Assembly (NCBI RefSeq): GCF_005233515.1
Contig: NZ_QFZZ01000004.1
Location: forward strand, 444,644-508,643
Direction: 5' to 3'
DNA length: 64,000 bases
DNA from: Pseudomonas sp. CFBP13508
GTDB lineage: Bacteria; Pseudomonadota; Gammaproteobacteria; Pseudomonadales; Pseudomonadaceae
A program made the translations under genes and the position numbers. Positions 47,527-57,082 of this stretch are shown piece by piece (position 1 is the first letter of the stretch; each line of letters begins with the position of its first letter). The notes beneath the pieces were generated by a model. That model had not been told where the DNA came from and searched no databases. It saw only the letters and a list, made by a program, of their open reading frames with translations.

Positions 47527-48135
47527 ATGATCCTTCCCGAAATCCACGAATTCCTTGGCTGCCGCACCCCCGACGCCTGGGTCCAGGCGGCACTGGCCGA
47601 TCAGGAAACCCTGCTGATCGACCACAAGAACTGCGAGTTCAAGGCCGCCAGTACTGCGCTGAGCCTGATTGCCAAGTACCACGCCCACGTCGACCTGATC
47701 AACATGATGTCGCGCCTGGCCCGGGAAGAACTGGTGCATCACGAGCAGGTCATGCGCATCATGAAACGGCGCAAGATCGAGCTGCGTCAGCTGCACGCCG
47801 GCCGCTACGCCTCGGGCCTGCGCAAAGTGGTGCGCAGTCACGAACCGGTGAAACTGGTGGATACGCTGGTAGTCGGCGCTTTCATCGAAGCACGCAGTTG
47901 CGAACGCTTTGAAGCACTGGTGCCGCATTTGGATGAAGAACTGGGCAAGTTCTATTTCGGTTTGCTGAAAAGCGAGGCGCGGCACTTTCAGGGTTATCTG
48001 AAACTGGCCTATCAGTATGGTGATGCCAAGGATGTCGCGCAGGTGATTGAGCGCGTCCGTGCTGCCGAGCAAGCGTTGATCGAGTCGCCGGACGAAGAAT
48101 TCCGCTTTCACAGCGGTGTGCCGGTCGCCGCATGA
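47527..48135 (+). CDS. miaE: tRNA-(ms2io6A) hydroxylase
   Basis: About 202 residues; ferritin-like di-iron monooxygenase that hydroxylates the isopentenyl group of the modified A37 of tRNA. Di-iron ligands appear in LAREELVHHEQVM, FIEARSCERF and KSEARHFQGYL. The ATG at 47527 is preferred; a GTG at 47518 in frame would add three residues; neither has a strong ribosome site. Followed by a REP doublet and a terminator. Confidence 0.93.
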   Translation: MILPEIHEFLGCRTPDAWVQAALADQETLLIDHKNCEFKAASTALSLIAKYHAHVDLINMMSRLAREELVHHEQVMRIMKRRKIELRQLHAGRYASGLRKVVRSHEPVKLVDTLVVGAFIEARSCERFEALVPHLDEELGKFYFGLLKSEARHFQGYLKLAYQYGDAKDVAQVIERVRAAEQALIESPDEEFRFHSGVPVAA

Positions 48136-48138
48136 TCG

Positions 48139-48222
48139 GGTAGGAGCTGCCGCAGGCTGCGATCTTTTGATCTGGTTTTTACAAATCGAAAATCAAAAGA
48201 TCGCAGCCTTCGGCAGCTCCGA
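48139..48222. repeat. REP doublet, GTAG family
   Basis: GTAGGAGCTGCCGCAGGCTG (one base off) and inverse GATCGCAGCCTTCGGCAGC with a 30-base spacer. Confidence 0.9.
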
Positions 48223-48293
48223 CAGAGGTCCGCAATCCAATCGGACATTATTGTCTGATTGTAAAAAAATCTTAAGAGTATGAAACATCACCG

Positions 48294-48319
48294 AAAACCG
48301 GCCCGAGTGGCCGGTTTTT
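48294..48319 (+). terminator. Terminator after miaE
   Basis: AAAACCGGCC-cgagt-GGCCGGTTTTT, a 10-bp stem with a T-run on the plus strand. Confidence 0.9.
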
Positions 48320-48397
48320 GCTGTCTGCCGTCCTCGCTTGACCAGCTATTGCCCGCATAATATCGGCCCTTCCACGTTTGGCTTGGCAACGGTTGTT

Positions 48398-49105
48398 ATG
48401 GATAACCTGGGTTTCGGCAAAGTTCTGCTGGTTGAAGACGATGAGCGTCTCGCCGCACTGATCGCACACTTTCTAGAGCAACACGGCTACGAGGTGCGCA
48501 CGGTGCATCGCGGCGATCTGGCCATGGCTGCATTCCTGGAATTCAAGCCGAAAGTGCTGGTGCTCGACCTGATGTTGCCGGGGCAGAGCGGTTTGCAGGT
48601 CTGCCGGGAAATTCGCAGTGTCTCGGACACGCCGATCGTGATCCTCACCGCCAAGGAAGACGATCTCGATCACATCCTCGGTCTGGAATCCGGCGCTGAC
48701 GATTACGTGATCAAACCGATCAAACCGCCGGTGTTGCTCGCGCGGCTACGGGCGCTGCAACGGCGGCAGACGCCGGACACCAGCGTGGTCAGTTTTCTCG
48801 AGTTCGGGCAATTGAGCATCGATCGCAGTTGCCGTGAAGTGCGCCTGGCCGGTGAGCTGATCGAGCTGACCACCATGGAGTTCGAGTTGCTCTGGTTGCT
48901 GGCCAGCGCGGCGGGCAAGATTCTTTCCCGCGATGACATTCTCAATCGCATGCGCGGCATCGCTTTCGACGGCCTCAATCGCAGCGTCGACGTCTACATC
49001 AGCAAGTTGCGCAACAAGCTCAAGGACAACCCTCGCGAGCCGGTGTGCATCAAGACCGTGTGGGGCAAGGGCTATCTGTTCAATCCGTTCGCGTGGGAGC
49101 TGTAA
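48398..49105 (+). CDS. OmpR-family response regulator (RstA-like)
   Basis: 235 residues. Receiver domain with acidic pocket LLVEDDERLAA, phospho-Asp D57 in VLVLDLMLPG and Lys in YVIKPIKPPVL; C-terminal winged helix with LTTMEFELLWLLASAAGKILSRDDIL and VDVYISKLRNKLKD. Resembles RstA. ATG 48398 is the first sensible start. The next gene begins directly after its stop, so the pair is co-translated. Confidence 0.94.
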   Translation: MDNLGFGKVLLVEDDERLAALIAHFLEQHGYEVRTVHRGDLAMAAFLEFKPKVLVLDLMLPGQSGLQVCREIRSVSDTPIVILTAKEDDLDHILGLESGADDYVIKPIKPPVLLARLRALQRRQTPDTSVVSFLEFGQLSIDRSCREVRLAGELIELTTMEFELLWLLASAAGKILSRDDILNRMRGIAFDGLNRSVDVYISKLRNKLKDNPREPVCIKTVWGKGYLFNPFAWEL

Positions 49106-50392
49106 ATGCTGCGTTTGTTCCTCGGGCTGTTTCTGGTGATGACGGTAGGGCTGGTGCTGGCCTTGCAGACGGTCGAACACACCTTCAACGCCTTGCTCGA
49201 CAGCCAGACGCAGGATTACAACCGTGAAGCCGTGCGCGGTCAGGCGTGGTCGCTGGTCGATCATCTGCAAGGCCGCCAGGGCGCCGAGCGTGAACAGAAA
49301 CTCGATTCATTGCGTGCGCACTACGGTCTGTCGCTGAGTCTGGTCGAGGCCGATCAACTGGCCCTCACACCGCAGGAAAAAGCCGAGCTCGCGCGGAACC
49401 TGTTGGTGATCCGCGACGACTACACGCAGTTCATCAGCAACATCGATGGCGGCTCGCAGTTGCTCAGCATCAAGTTGCCGCCGGAGCCGAGCCTGATGCC
49501 TTTCTACATCACTGCGGCGTACATGATGCTCGCGGTGCTGATCGGCATCGTTCTGTTTTTCTGGGTGCGCCCGCACTGGCGCGATCTGGAAAAGCTGCGG
49601 CTGGCGGCCGAGCGTTTTGGCGACAATGATCTGTCGGTACGCATCCAGTTATCGCGGCGCTCAAACATCCGCGATCTGGCCGAGCACTTCAATCTGATGG
49701 CGGCGCGCATCGAAGGCTTGATCGCCAACCAGCGCGAACTGACCAACGCGGTTTCCCACGAATTGCGCACACCGATTGCGCGGCTTTCGTTCGAACTTGA
49801 TCAGCTCAAACAGCTACCGGACGCCAGCGAGAATCGCGAGCTGATCGCCGACATGTATGCCGACCTTGGTGAGCTGGAGGAGATGGTCTCGGAATTGCTG
49901 ACCTACGCCAGCCTCGAGCATGGCGCGACGGTGATAAAGCGGGAAAATATTCACGCGGCCGACTGGCTCGACAGTGTTGTCGGCAGTGTGGCGCTTGAGG
50001 CCGAAGCAGTGGGCGTGCAGTTGTCGATCGCCGGTTGCCAGGTCGACACTGTAAGCATCGAACCGCGCTTCATGGCGCGGGCGGTGATCAACCTTTTGCG
50101 CAATGCAATTCGCTATGCCGAGCAGCGTGTCGAGGTGTCGCTGCTGCGCAATGGCGATGACTATGAAGTACGGGTCAGCGACGACGGCCCGGGCGTGCCG
50201 CTGGAGGGACGGGAAAAAATCTTCGAACCGTTTTCCCGACTGGACGCCAGCCGGGATCGGCGCACCGGTGGTTTTGGGTTGGGCCTAGCGCTGGTGCGGC
50301 GGGTGTCGCAGTCCCATGGCGGGCAGGTTGAGGTTGGCGACTCGGCGTGGGGCGGGGCGCTGTTCAGGATGACCTGGGCGCATCTGGACTGA
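49106..50392 (+). CDS. Sensor histidine kinase (RstB-like)
   Basis: 428 residues. TM1 about 3-20; periplasmic region about 21-130; TM2 about 133-152; HAMP; then H218 in NAVSHELRTPIARL, N-box LLRNAIRYAE, G1 DDGPGVP and G2 GGFGLGLALV. Phosphorylates the adjacent regulator. In other bacteria RstB answers to acid or Mg; the stimulus here is not readable. Confidence 0.94.
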   Translation: MLRLFLGLFLVMTVGLVLALQTVEHTFNALLDSQTQDYNREAVRGQAWSLVDHLQGRQGAEREQKLDSLRAHYGLSLSLVEADQLALTPQEKAELARNLLVIRDDYTQFISNIDGGSQLLSIKLPPEPSLMPFYITAAYMMLAVLIGIVLFFWVRPHWRDLEKLRLAAERFGDNDLSVRIQLSRRSNIRDLAEHFNLMAARIEGLIANQRELTNAVSHELRTPIARLSFELDQLKQLPDASENRELIADMYADLGELEEMVSELLTYASLEHGATVIKRENIHAADWLDSVVGSVALEAEAVGVQLSIAGCQVDTVSIEPRFMARAVINLLRNAIRYAEQRVEVSLLRNGDDYEVRVSDDGPGVPLEGREKIFEPFSRLDASRDRRTGGFGLGLALVRRVSQSHGGQVEVGDSAWGGALFRMTWAHLD

Positions 50393-50415
50393 TTGATGTT
50401 GCCTGGCCTGGCCCC

Positions 50416-50480
50416 TTCGCGAGCAGGCTCGCTCCCACAGGTGATCGCAATCCAAATGTGGGAGCGAGCCTGCTCGCGAA
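50416..50480. repeat. REP doublet, GTGG family
   Basis: TTCGCGAGCAGGCTCGCTCCCAC and inverse about 19 bases on, between the convergent kinase and GFA genes. Confidence 0.92.
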
Positions 50481-50491
50481 GGGCGCGATAT

Positions 50492-50980
50492 TCAGCGGGT
50501 CACGCCGAGTCGCTCATGCCACTGGGCGATCGATTCTTCAGGATATTCATCAAACTGCTGATCCTTCGGCTTCGCCTCGACCTCAACCCACGGCGCTTTC
50601 GAACCGAGCATCAGGTGCGTGTGTTCCGGCGGCACCGGCAGCGGCGTATCGATCGCCGAGGCGAATGGATGAATCAGCTCTGGCCACTCCGGGCTGAACA
50701 GCCACAGGCCGCTGCCGCACAGCGAGCAGAAGTGGCGTTCGGCGCTGCTGCGATGGGCGCGTTTATCGCCGTCAGCTTTCATCTTCGCGTGATAGATGCT
50801 GATGTTTTTGCGTCCGCGAACCTTGAGAGTGGTCGCGTCGCCGCCAAGGTTGATCGCATAACCGCCACCGCCCTGGGTCTTGCGGCAGATCGAGCAATAG
50901 CAGCGTTGATAGGGATAAGGATGGGCGCTGTCGAGGCTGAACGTGACTTCGCCGCAATGGCAGGAGCCTTCGAGGTGCAT
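50492..50980 (-). CDS. GFA/DUF636-family zinc protein
   Basis: 162 residues. Zinc ligands C7 and C9 (GSCHCGEVTF), C27, C29 and C32 (RCYCSICRKTQGG), C85 and C88 (HFCSLCGS), matching glutathione-dependent formaldehyde-activating (Gfa) proteins. Most family members lack proven Gfa activity, so the name marks the fold only. ATG 50980 with AGGAGAG upstream. Confidence 0.88.
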   Translation of the reverse strand: MHLEGSCHCGEVTFSLDSAHPYPYQRCYCSICRKTQGGGGYAINLGGDATTLKVRGRKNISIYHAKMKADGDKRAHRSSAERHFCSLCGSGLWLFSPEWPELIHPFASAIDTPLPVPPEHTHLMLGSKAPWVEVEAKPKDQQFDEYPEESIAQWHERLGVTR

Positions 50981-51119
50981 GGTGCTCTCCTCTGTCTGAA
51001 TGGTCCGCTTCAGCCTAGAACATTCTGCCTGATGCTTGCCGGTGTGATGCGACCGGCGGGCGCAGCGTCTAGCCCCAGTGTCCCCGCGATCCCATGGGGC
51101 GAGACTTTCGGAACCCGGC

Positions 51120-52028
51120 ATGCAAGCGCTGTTGAACGAGATCCTTGACGCCGTCCGGCCCCTGATCGGGCAGGGCAAAGTTGCTGACTATATTCCCGCC
51201 CTCGGCACGGTGCCGGCCAACCAGTTGGGCATCGCCGTGTACAGTAACGACGGCGAAATGTATTGCGCCGGCGACGCTGAAACGCCGTTCTCGGTGCAGA
51301 GTATTTCCAAGGTGTTCAGCCTGGTGCAGGCCATCGATCATTCCGGCGAAGCGATCTGGGAACGGCTTGGCCACGAGCCGTCCGGCCAGCCGTTCAACTC
51401 GCTGGTGCAACTGGAATTCGAACGCGGCCGCCCGCGCAATCCGTTTATCAATGCCGGTGCGCTGGTGATCTGCGACATCAACCAGTCGCGCTTCGCCGCG
51501 CCGACATTGTCGATGCGCGACTTCGTCCGACGCCTGTCCGGCAACCCGCAGATCATGATCGACGGCAAGGTCGCCGACTCCGAATACCAGCACCGTGCGC
51601 GTAATGCGGCGATGGCCTATCTGATGCAGTCGTTCGGCAACTTTCACAACGATGTCGAGGCGGTGTTGCGCAGCTATTTCAGTCACTGCGCACTGCGGAT
51701 GAATTGCATCGATCTGGCCCGGGCGTTCTGCTTTCTGGCCAATGACGGGTTCTGCAAGCACAGCGGCGAGCAGATCCTGACGCGCCGCCAGACCCAGCAG
51801 GTCAACTCGATCATGGCCACCAGCGGTCTGTATGACGAGGCGGGCAACTTCGCTTATCGCGTCGGCCTGCCGGGCAAGAGCGGGGTCGGCGGCGGCATCG
51901 TTGCGGTGGTGCCGGGGCAGTTCAGCGTGTGCGTGTGGTCGCCGGAGTTGAACGCCGCCGGCAACTCGCTGGCGGGGATGGCGGCGCTGGAGCTGCTGAG
52001 CTCGCGGATTGGCTGGTCCGTCTTCTAA
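51120..52028 (+). CDS. glsA: Glutaminase
   Basis: 302 residues, the usual length. Beta-lactamase-like serine amidohydrolase: nucleophile Ser in [11 protein letters not shown] (SxxK), PFINAGALV, and C-terminal [12 protein letters not shown]. Converts glutamine to glutamate and ammonia in the cytoplasm. ATG 51120 (QALLNEILD) is chosen to match the family; the ATG at 51078 adds 14 residues. Followed by REP and the ProA-like gene. Confidence 0.95.
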   Translation: MQALLNEILDAVRPLIGQGKVADYIPALGTVPANQLGIAVYSNDGEMYCAGDAETPFSVQSISKVFSLVQAIDHSGEAIWERLGHEPSGQPFNSLVQLEFERGRPRNPFINAGALVICDINQSRFAAPTLSMRDFVRRLSGNPQIMIDGKVADSEYQHRARNAAMAYLMQSFGNFHNDVEAVLRSYFSHCALRMNCIDLARAFCFLANDGFCKHSGEQILTRRQTQQVNSIMATSGLYDEAGNFAYRVGLPGKSGVGGGIVAVVPGQFSVCVWSPELNAAGNSLAGMAALELLSSRIGWSVF

Positions 52029-52048
52029 AGACACACCACGATTTCCAG

Positions 52049-52138
52049 TGTGGGAGCGAGCCTGCTCGCGAAGAGGCCGGTACATTCAGCATCGATGTCG
52101 TCTGACTGGCCGCTTTCGCGAGCAGGCTCGCTCCCACC
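52049..52138. repeat. REP doublet, GTGG family
   Basis: TGTGGGAGCGAGCCTGCTCG and its inverse about 43 bases on. Confidence 0.92.
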
Positions 52139-52210
52139 GGGTGCAGTGTTGCTTTGCAGGATCGTGTTCTATACATTTTCCGGCCGCCCTCTGCATGGTG
52201 AATCCGCTTC

Positions 52211-53713
52211 ATGTCTCTTGCGCTCGAACGTCTAGTCGCTGGCACGCCGATCCCTTTCGCTGGTAACCGCGTCACCGTGGTCAGCCCCGAACTGGCCGCG
52301 CGGTTTCAGCCCGGTGACCATCTGCTGGTCGAGCAGGTCAGTGGCGAGTTGTTGCTGATCCCCGTGGCCGATCAACAGGCCGCCTCGGTGGCAATCGAGC
52401 GTGCGGCTGCGGCATTCACCGCGTTGTCGGCGGTGTCCGATGAAGCCATCAGCCGGTTCTTCGACCTGTTTGCCCAGCGCCTGGAGAGCCCTGAATGCTG
52501 GACGCAGATCGAAGCCGCCAACCGCGCCGACATTGAGCGAGCGAAGGCGCGCGGTCGCTCGACCACACGCTTGCTCGCCGATGAAAGCATGCGCCGCGAC
52601 ATGATCGCCGGGCTGCGCGCGTGGCGTGATGCGCCACCCACGCGGGGCAAAGTGATCAGCAGTGTCGAGCACGACGGCTGGAAGGTTGAGCAAGTGGTCT
52701 CGCCGCTGGGCATCGTCGCGTTTGTCTTCGAAGGCCGACCCAACGTATTTGCCGACGCCGCCGGGGTGTTGCGCACCGGTAATACGGCTGTGCTGCGCAT
52801 CGGCAGCGATGCGTTGGGCACTGCGCAAGCCATCGTCACTCACGCGCTGAATCCAGCACTGGCCGAAGCCGGTTTGCCGGTGGGTGCGGTGTCGTTGGTC
52901 GAAAGCGTCAATCATGCTGCCGGTTGGGCGATGTTTGCCGATCGGCGTCTGTCGCTGGCGGTGGCGCGAGGCTCGGGCCGTGCGGTCAGTCAGTTGGGCA
53001 GCATTGCTCAGCAGGCCGGCACTGCCGTCAGCCTGCACGGCACCGGCGGTGCGTGGCTGATCGCCGACCGTGACGCCGACGCCACTCGCTTCGCGGCAGT
53101 GGTGCGCAACTCGCTGGACCGCAAGGTCTGCAATACCCTGAACGTCTGCCTGATTCAGCGCGAACGCGCCGATGAGCTGGTGCCGCTGTTTCTCGATGCG
53201 TTAAAAGCCGCCGGTACGGCGCGCGGTCAAGGCTGCAAATTGCACATCGTCGCGGGCAGTGAAAGTTGCCTGCCAAGCGAATGGCAGAACGCAACAGTCG
53301 AGGTTTATCGCGCCGAGGGTTACCAGACCGAAGCGCTGGCCGAATCCTTGCCCGAGTCGGCCCTGGGCCGCGAGTGGGAATGGGAAGAAACCCCGGAAGT
53401 CAGCCTGATGATTGTCGACGATCTGGAGCAGGCGATTGCGCTGTTCAACCGTTACAGCCCGCAATTCACCGTGTCGCTGATCAGTGAGGATGCGGCGGTT
53501 CAGAAACGCTTCTACAACGCGGTGAATGCGCCGTTTGTAGGTAATGGCATCACCCGTTGGGTCGACGGCCAGTACGCGTTGAACAAGCCTGAGCTGGGCC
53601 TTTCGAATTGGGAGAGCGGACGGCTGTTTGCGCGCAGTGCGATTCTTTCCGGGGATGGCGTGTTTACCGTGCGTAGCCGGATGACTCAGGTTGATCTCAC
53701 GGTGAAACGCTGA
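52211..53713 (+). CDS. ProA-like aldehyde dehydrogenase, long form
   Basis: 500 residues; aldehyde-dehydrogenase superfamily closest in pattern to gamma-glutamyl phosphate reductase (ProA): PLGIVAFVFEGRPNVFADAAG, VLRTGNTAVLRIGSDALGTA, and the catalytic C307 in KVCNTLNVCLI. Canonical ProA is about 420 residues; this protein has about 80 extra residues, mostly N-terminal (a small beta-rich FAGNRVTVVSPELAARF part). Sequence drift and the extension suggest a specialised acyl-phosphate or aldehyde dehydrogenase, not the housekeeping ProA. The start is set by the only suitable ATG; its ribosome site is poor. Confidence 0.8.
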   Translation: MSLALERLVAGTPIPFAGNRVTVVSPELAARFQPGDHLLVEQVSGELLLIPVADQQAASVAIERAAAAFTALSAVSDEAISRFFDLFAQRLESPECWTQIEAANRADIERAKARGRSTTRLLADESMRRDMIAGLRAWRDAPPTRGKVISSVEHDGWKVEQVVSPLGIVAFVFEGRPNVFADAAGVLRTGNTAVLRIGSDALGTAQAIVTHALNPALAEAGLPVGAVSLVESVNHAAGWAMFADRRLSLAVARGSGRAVSQLGSIAQQAGTAVSLHGTGGAWLIADRDADATRFAAVVRNSLDRKVCNTLNVCLIQRERADELVPLFLDALKAAGTARGQGCKLHIVAGSESCLPSEWQNATVEVYRAEGYQTEALAESLPESALGREWEWEETPEVSLMIVDDLEQAIALFNRYSPQFTVSLISEDAAVQKRFYNAVNAPFVGNGITRWVDGQYALNKPELGLSNWESGRLFARSAILSGDGVFTVRSRMTQVDLTVKR

Positions 53714-53722
53714 TCTGTTGAT

Positions 53723-53753
53723 CGTTCCCACGCAGAGCGTGGAAACGATCACG
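53723..53753. repeat. Dispersed hairpin, GATCGTTCCCACGC type
   Basis: GATCGTTCCCACGC-aga-GCGTGGAAACGATC, an imperfect palindrome of a kind I recall as dispersed in this genus. It may also act as a terminator between convergent genes. Confidence 0.7.
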
Positions 53754-53761
53754 GTGGGGAG

Positions 53762-54421
53762 TCAGGCAGCGTGGCTGGCTTGCGCGCTGATCGCGCAGGT
53801 CTCAGGTTGCTGCGCCAGCGGCACAAAGGTGCGGCGGTCGGAAGAGAGCGCGTCGATCGAACCGGTCTCGATGTCGTAAACCCAGCCATGCAGATTCAGC
53901 CGCCCTTGCTCCTGGGCCAGGCGCACACTCGGGTGGGTCTGGATATTCGCCAGTTGCGCGATCACATTCTCGCGCACCATCGAACTCAATTTCGCCGCGT
54001 CGCTGCCATGCACGCGCGCTTCGTTCATCACCTTCGCCGACTCGGCATGCTGCAGCCAGCCGCTGACGGCGGGCAGGTGATCCATGCATTTGCACTGGGC
54101 AATCGCGGTCATTGCGCCGCAATCGGAGTGGCCGCAAATCACGATATCGGTCACTCCCAGCACTGCCACCGCATATTCCACCGTCGCCGAGACCCCGCCT
54201 GGATGCGGGCTGTAGGAGGGCACGATATTGCCGGCATTGCGGATCACGAACAGTTCGCCGGGCTCTTGCTGGGTGAGCAGCTCAGGCACTACACGGCTGT
54301 CGGAACAGGTGATGAACAGCGTGCCGGGTTGCTGAGTCGTGGCCAGATGTTTGAACAGTTCGCTGCGTTGCGGGAAGGCTTCGTTCTGGAATTTCAGGAA
54401 GCCGTCGATCAGGGCTTTCAT
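53762..54421 (-). CDS. cynT: Beta-carbonic anhydrase of the cyanate operon
   Basis: 219 residues. Zinc ligands C39, D41, R43 ([11 protein letters not shown]) and H98, C101 ([10 protein letters not shown]). Interconverts CO2 and bicarbonate; beside cyanase it re-supplies the bicarbonate that reaction needs. Second gene of the unit; 58 bases after cynS. Confidence 0.94.
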   Translation of the reverse strand: MKALIDGFLKFQNEAFPQRSELFKHLATTQQPGTLFITCSDSRVVPELLTQQEPGELFVIRNAGNIVPSYSPHPGGVSATVEYAVAVLGVTDIVICGHSDCGAMTAIAQCKCMDHLPAVSGWLQHAESAKVMNEARVHGSDAAKLSSMVRENVIAQLANIQTHPSVRLAQEQGRLNLHGWVYDIETGSIDALSSDRRTFVPLAQQPETCAISAQASHAA

Positions 54422-54479
54422 GGGCGTGTCCTCTTGGCAGAAATCGGATGGCCCGCACGCAGGGTGCGGGCCGGGCGCA

Positions 54480-54947
54480 TCAGAACGGGCGCAGCGGCAG
54501 GAACTTGCCGTCGAGGGTCACCACGGCGCGGGAGCCGCCTTCAGGGTCTTCGACTTTCTTGATGTCCAGTTTGAAGTTGATCGCACTGATGATGCCGTCA
54601 CCGAACTGCTCGTGAACCAGCGCCTTCAGCGTGGTGCCGTAGATCTGGATCATTTCGTAAAAACGGTAGATGGTCGGGTCGGTCGGCACGCTGCTGAGGC
54701 TGCCGCGCAAAGGAATGATCTGCAGAGCGGCGACGTCATCGGCGCTCAGATCAAGCTTGTCGCCGACCACTTGAGCAGCGTTTTCCGGCAACGGATGCTG
54801 GCCGAGCAGGGCGGCGGTGACATAAGCCAGGCTGAGGCCGGTGCCGTCAGAGAGATCCTGCCACGACAGATCTTTTTTCGCCTTGGCGTCGAGAACGCGG
54901 GTAGTCAGGGCCAGGCTGTTGTCGTTGTAGGCGTGGGACTGTTGCAT
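54480..54947 (-). CDS. cynS: Cyanate hydratase
   Basis: 155 residues. N-terminal helix-turn-helix-like fold ([20 protein letters not shown]) and the C-terminal catalytic residues R95 and E98 (YRFYEM) and S121 (DGIISAINF), one off from E. coli numbering. Cyanate plus bicarbonate gives CO2 and ammonia. First gene of the unit, with AAAGGAGT before the ATG. Confidence 0.96.
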   Translation of the reverse strand: MQQSHAYNDNSLALTTRVLDAKAKKDLSWQDLSDGTGLSLAYVTAALLGQHPLPENAAQVVGDKLDLSADDVAALQIIPLRGSLSSVPTDPTIYRFYEMIQIYGTTLKALVHEQFGDGIISAINFKLDIKKVEDPEGGSRAVVTLDGKFLPLRPF

Positions 54948-55069
54948 GGTGTCACTCCTTTCAGGGGTTGGCTTGCTTTGTGTGGAAGCAATGTTGCGCC
55001 GGTCGATTCATAGCTTCCAAGACCGATATACAATGCTTCGCATAAGCCCTGCCTATAGATGGTGTCCTC
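54948..55069. promoter_or_regulatory. cynR-cynS divergent promoter region
   Basis: 122 bases. Half-sites of LysR type: ATAAGCCCTGCCTATAG (55040-55056) and GATATACAATG nearby. Likely CynR sites; cannot be fixed more exactly by eye. Confidence 0.5.
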
Positions 55070-55957
55070 ATGCTGTTGCGACATTTGCGTTATTTGCTCG
55101 CCGTTGCCGATCACGGCGGGTTCACCCGGGCGGCCGAAGCGCTGCATGTATCGCAGCCGACGTTGTCGCAGCAGATCCGGCAACTGGAAGAAACCCTCGG
55201 CGTCAGCCTGTTCGATCGCACCTCACGCACGGTGAAGCCGACGGATGCAGGCGCGGCTTACATCGAGTGCGCACGGCGCGTGCTGGTGGAGCTGGAAGCC
55301 GGGCAGCGCGCCTTGCACGACGTGAAGGACTTGTCCCGCGGCACCCTGCGTCTGGCGATGACGCCGACGTTCATGGCGTATCTGGTCGGGCCACTGGTGC
55401 GCGACTACGGGGCACGGTTTCCCGGTATTCATCTGGAGATCTTCGAGTTGTCGATGGACGACATCGAGGCCGGGCTGGCGGATGACTCGCTGGATGTCGC
55501 GATCGCGTTTACCCCGGTGCGCAATGCCGATATCGAATGCATACCGGCGTTTACCGAGACGCTGGGGATCATGGTCGGGCCTGGGCATCCGCTCTATGAC
55601 AGCCCTTCGGTATTGACGCCGCCGGAATTGGCTTCACTGCATTTCGCCTTGCTGGCGCCGGGCTTCATTACGCGGTTATTGGTGGATGAGTATTTCCGCG
55701 AGCACGGGATTACGCCGCAGGTGCGGATTGACGTGAATTCGGTGAGTACGTTGCTGGAAGTGGTGCGGCATGCGCCGCTGGCGACCATGCTGCCCGAGGC
55801 GATTGCCAGCGAAGACCGCGCATTGCGCCGCTTGCGTGTTGAAGGGGAGGCGCCGCAGCGGGGAGCGGCGTTGTTGCGGCGCAGGAATAATTATCACAGT
55901 GCGGCGGCGTTGGCGTTTGTGGAGCTGGTGCTCGGCATGAAAAGCCCCTCACCCTAA
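55070..55957 (+). CDS. cynR: LysR regulator of cyanate genes
   Basis: 295 residues. LysR helix-turn-helix (LAVADHGGFTRAAEALHVSQPTLSQQIRQLEETLGVSLFDRT) and an effector domain. Close match in pattern to E. coli CynR, and divergent from cynS. In E. coli it activates cyn genes on cyanate. The last residues (KSPSP) run into the MITE-like repeat that follows. Confidence 0.93.
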   Translation: MLLRHLRYLLAVADHGGFTRAAEALHVSQPTLSQQIRQLEETLGVSLFDRTSRTVKPTDAGAAYIECARRVLVELEAGQRALHDVKDLSRGTLRLAMTPTFMAYLVGPLVRDYGARFPGIHLEIFELSMDDIEAGLADDSLDVAIAFTPVRNADIECIPAFTETLGIMVGPGHPLYDSPSVLTPPELASLHFALLAPGFITRLLVDEYFREHGITPQVRIDVNSVSTLLEVVRHAPLATMLPEAIASEDRALRRLRVEGEAPQRGAALLRRRNNYHSAAALAFVELVLGMKSPSP

Positions 55958-56123
55958 CCCTCTCCCAGCGGGAGAGGGGACTGACCGAGGTGTTTGGTCA
56001 AGTTACTCCGACCTGAACGAGCTTCGTTGACTCATAATCGCCACGGTCATTCAGGTCTACGGTTGAGCTGAGGCAACTCGGTCGGCTCCCTCTCCCTCGG
56101 GAGAGGGCTGGGGTGAGGGGCGA
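55946..56123. repeat. MITE-like repeat, CCCTCACCC ends
   Basis: Terminal inverted repeats CCCTCACCCTAACCCTCTCC and GGGAGAGGGCTGGGGTGAGG about 170 bases apart; core GACTGACCGAGGTGT and a distal GTCGGCTCC match the copies at 16.9 and 25.9 kb. It overlaps the end of cynR. Confidence 0.82.
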
Positions 56124-56160
56124 CGGGGGCACTCACGCCGCAAAACTCAAAAGAACAACA

Positions 56161-56192
56161 AAGGGCCTGCTCCCAATCGGAAGCAGGCCCTT
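56161..56192. terminator. Terminator hairpin
   Basis: AAGGGCCTGCT and AGCAGGCCCTT pair perfectly (11 bp). T-rich DNA follows on the minus strand, so it mainly serves the gene at 56.2 kb. Confidence 0.8.
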
Positions 56193-56210
56193 AGTCAAAT
56201 AATCTACTAC

Positions 56211-56540
56211 TCAATACAACCGATCAATCACCCGAACTTCGTTCTGATTCTGCATCGAATCCCACGCCTGTTTCAGCGTCTGCAGCACACTGCCAATGAA
56301 GTCCTTGTCGGCCGCAGCCTTCTTGCCGACATAACCGTGGCCGCGGCGGTACATCTTCAGGCGGGCCAGCAGGTTCTGGTGGTTGCGGTCGAATTCCTCT
56401 TCGCCAGCGTGGGGCGACAGGCAGTCGATGTGCACCTGGCCCGACTTGCTGATCCAGAGAATATGGCTGTCGTGGCTGTCTTTCTGCGCCGCGAACATAC
56501 GAGCCAGTTCTTCGATAGTGGGTTGATTGTTCAGATTCAT
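56211..56540 (-). CDS. Conserved hypothetical protein
   Basis: 109 residues. NLNNQPTIEELARMFAAQKDSHDSHILWISKSGQVHIDCLSP, then an acidic HAGEEEFDRNHQNLLARLKMYRRGHGYVG helix. No signal peptide, no membrane segment. Family not recognised. GGGGC lies before the ATG. The following terminator makes it a single-gene unit. Confidence 0.72.
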   Translation of the reverse strand: MNLNNQPTIEELARMFAAQKDSHDSHILWISKSGQVHIDCLSPHAGEEEFDRNHQNLLARLKMYRRGHGYVGKKAAADKDFIGSVLQTLKQAWDSMQNQNEVRVIDRLY

Positions 56541-57082
56541 TGTTATGCCCCTTGACCAGTCTGGTGATCTTTCAAAGTTGATTCGCTAATACAGGTAGCC
56601 CATCGGTTAGTTGATCCCTGGCACCGAAACCAGGACGTCAGCGCTCGCCCGTATGAAGTACGGGGTCATGCATCTGTTGCATGTAGTCGTGTTGAATAAC
56701 TGCTACGCAATAGCGTCACAACGAGGAGAAGCAGCGAAAACCGGGAGGCTCCTTGACGACAATCCAGTGTCGGCCACAAGCGTCTTGAGAATTTTCGCCA
56801 GCGCTTCTCGTCCTTGTACTGGACGTTCAGGCCAGGTCAGCTTCTTCAATCTGCCTTGTGGGCAGCGTGTATCCGGAAAAAACAACTCGGCGGTCAGACG
56901 AGTTTGCTCAAGCGTGTTACCAGTGCTCCCGATCGGGGAACGTCTTCATCATGCAAAAGCAAAACGATGCCGTCAACGGTTTTGTAGTGATTATTTTCAA
57001 GCACTACATATTGTCGGACAAAGCTGTTTTGGAATGAGAAAAGATCCGTTTCAGCAACGTCGAGAAGGGAGCCTCGAGGAAT
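56541..57082. other. Noncoding stretch before topB gene end
   Basis: 542 bases, somewhat less GC-rich than its surroundings. CCCGTA-tgaag-TACGGG (about 56649-56665) is a small hairpin. A 60-codon minus-strand frame at 56703-56885 has no ribosome site or recognisable family. I see no gene. Confidence 0.5.
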
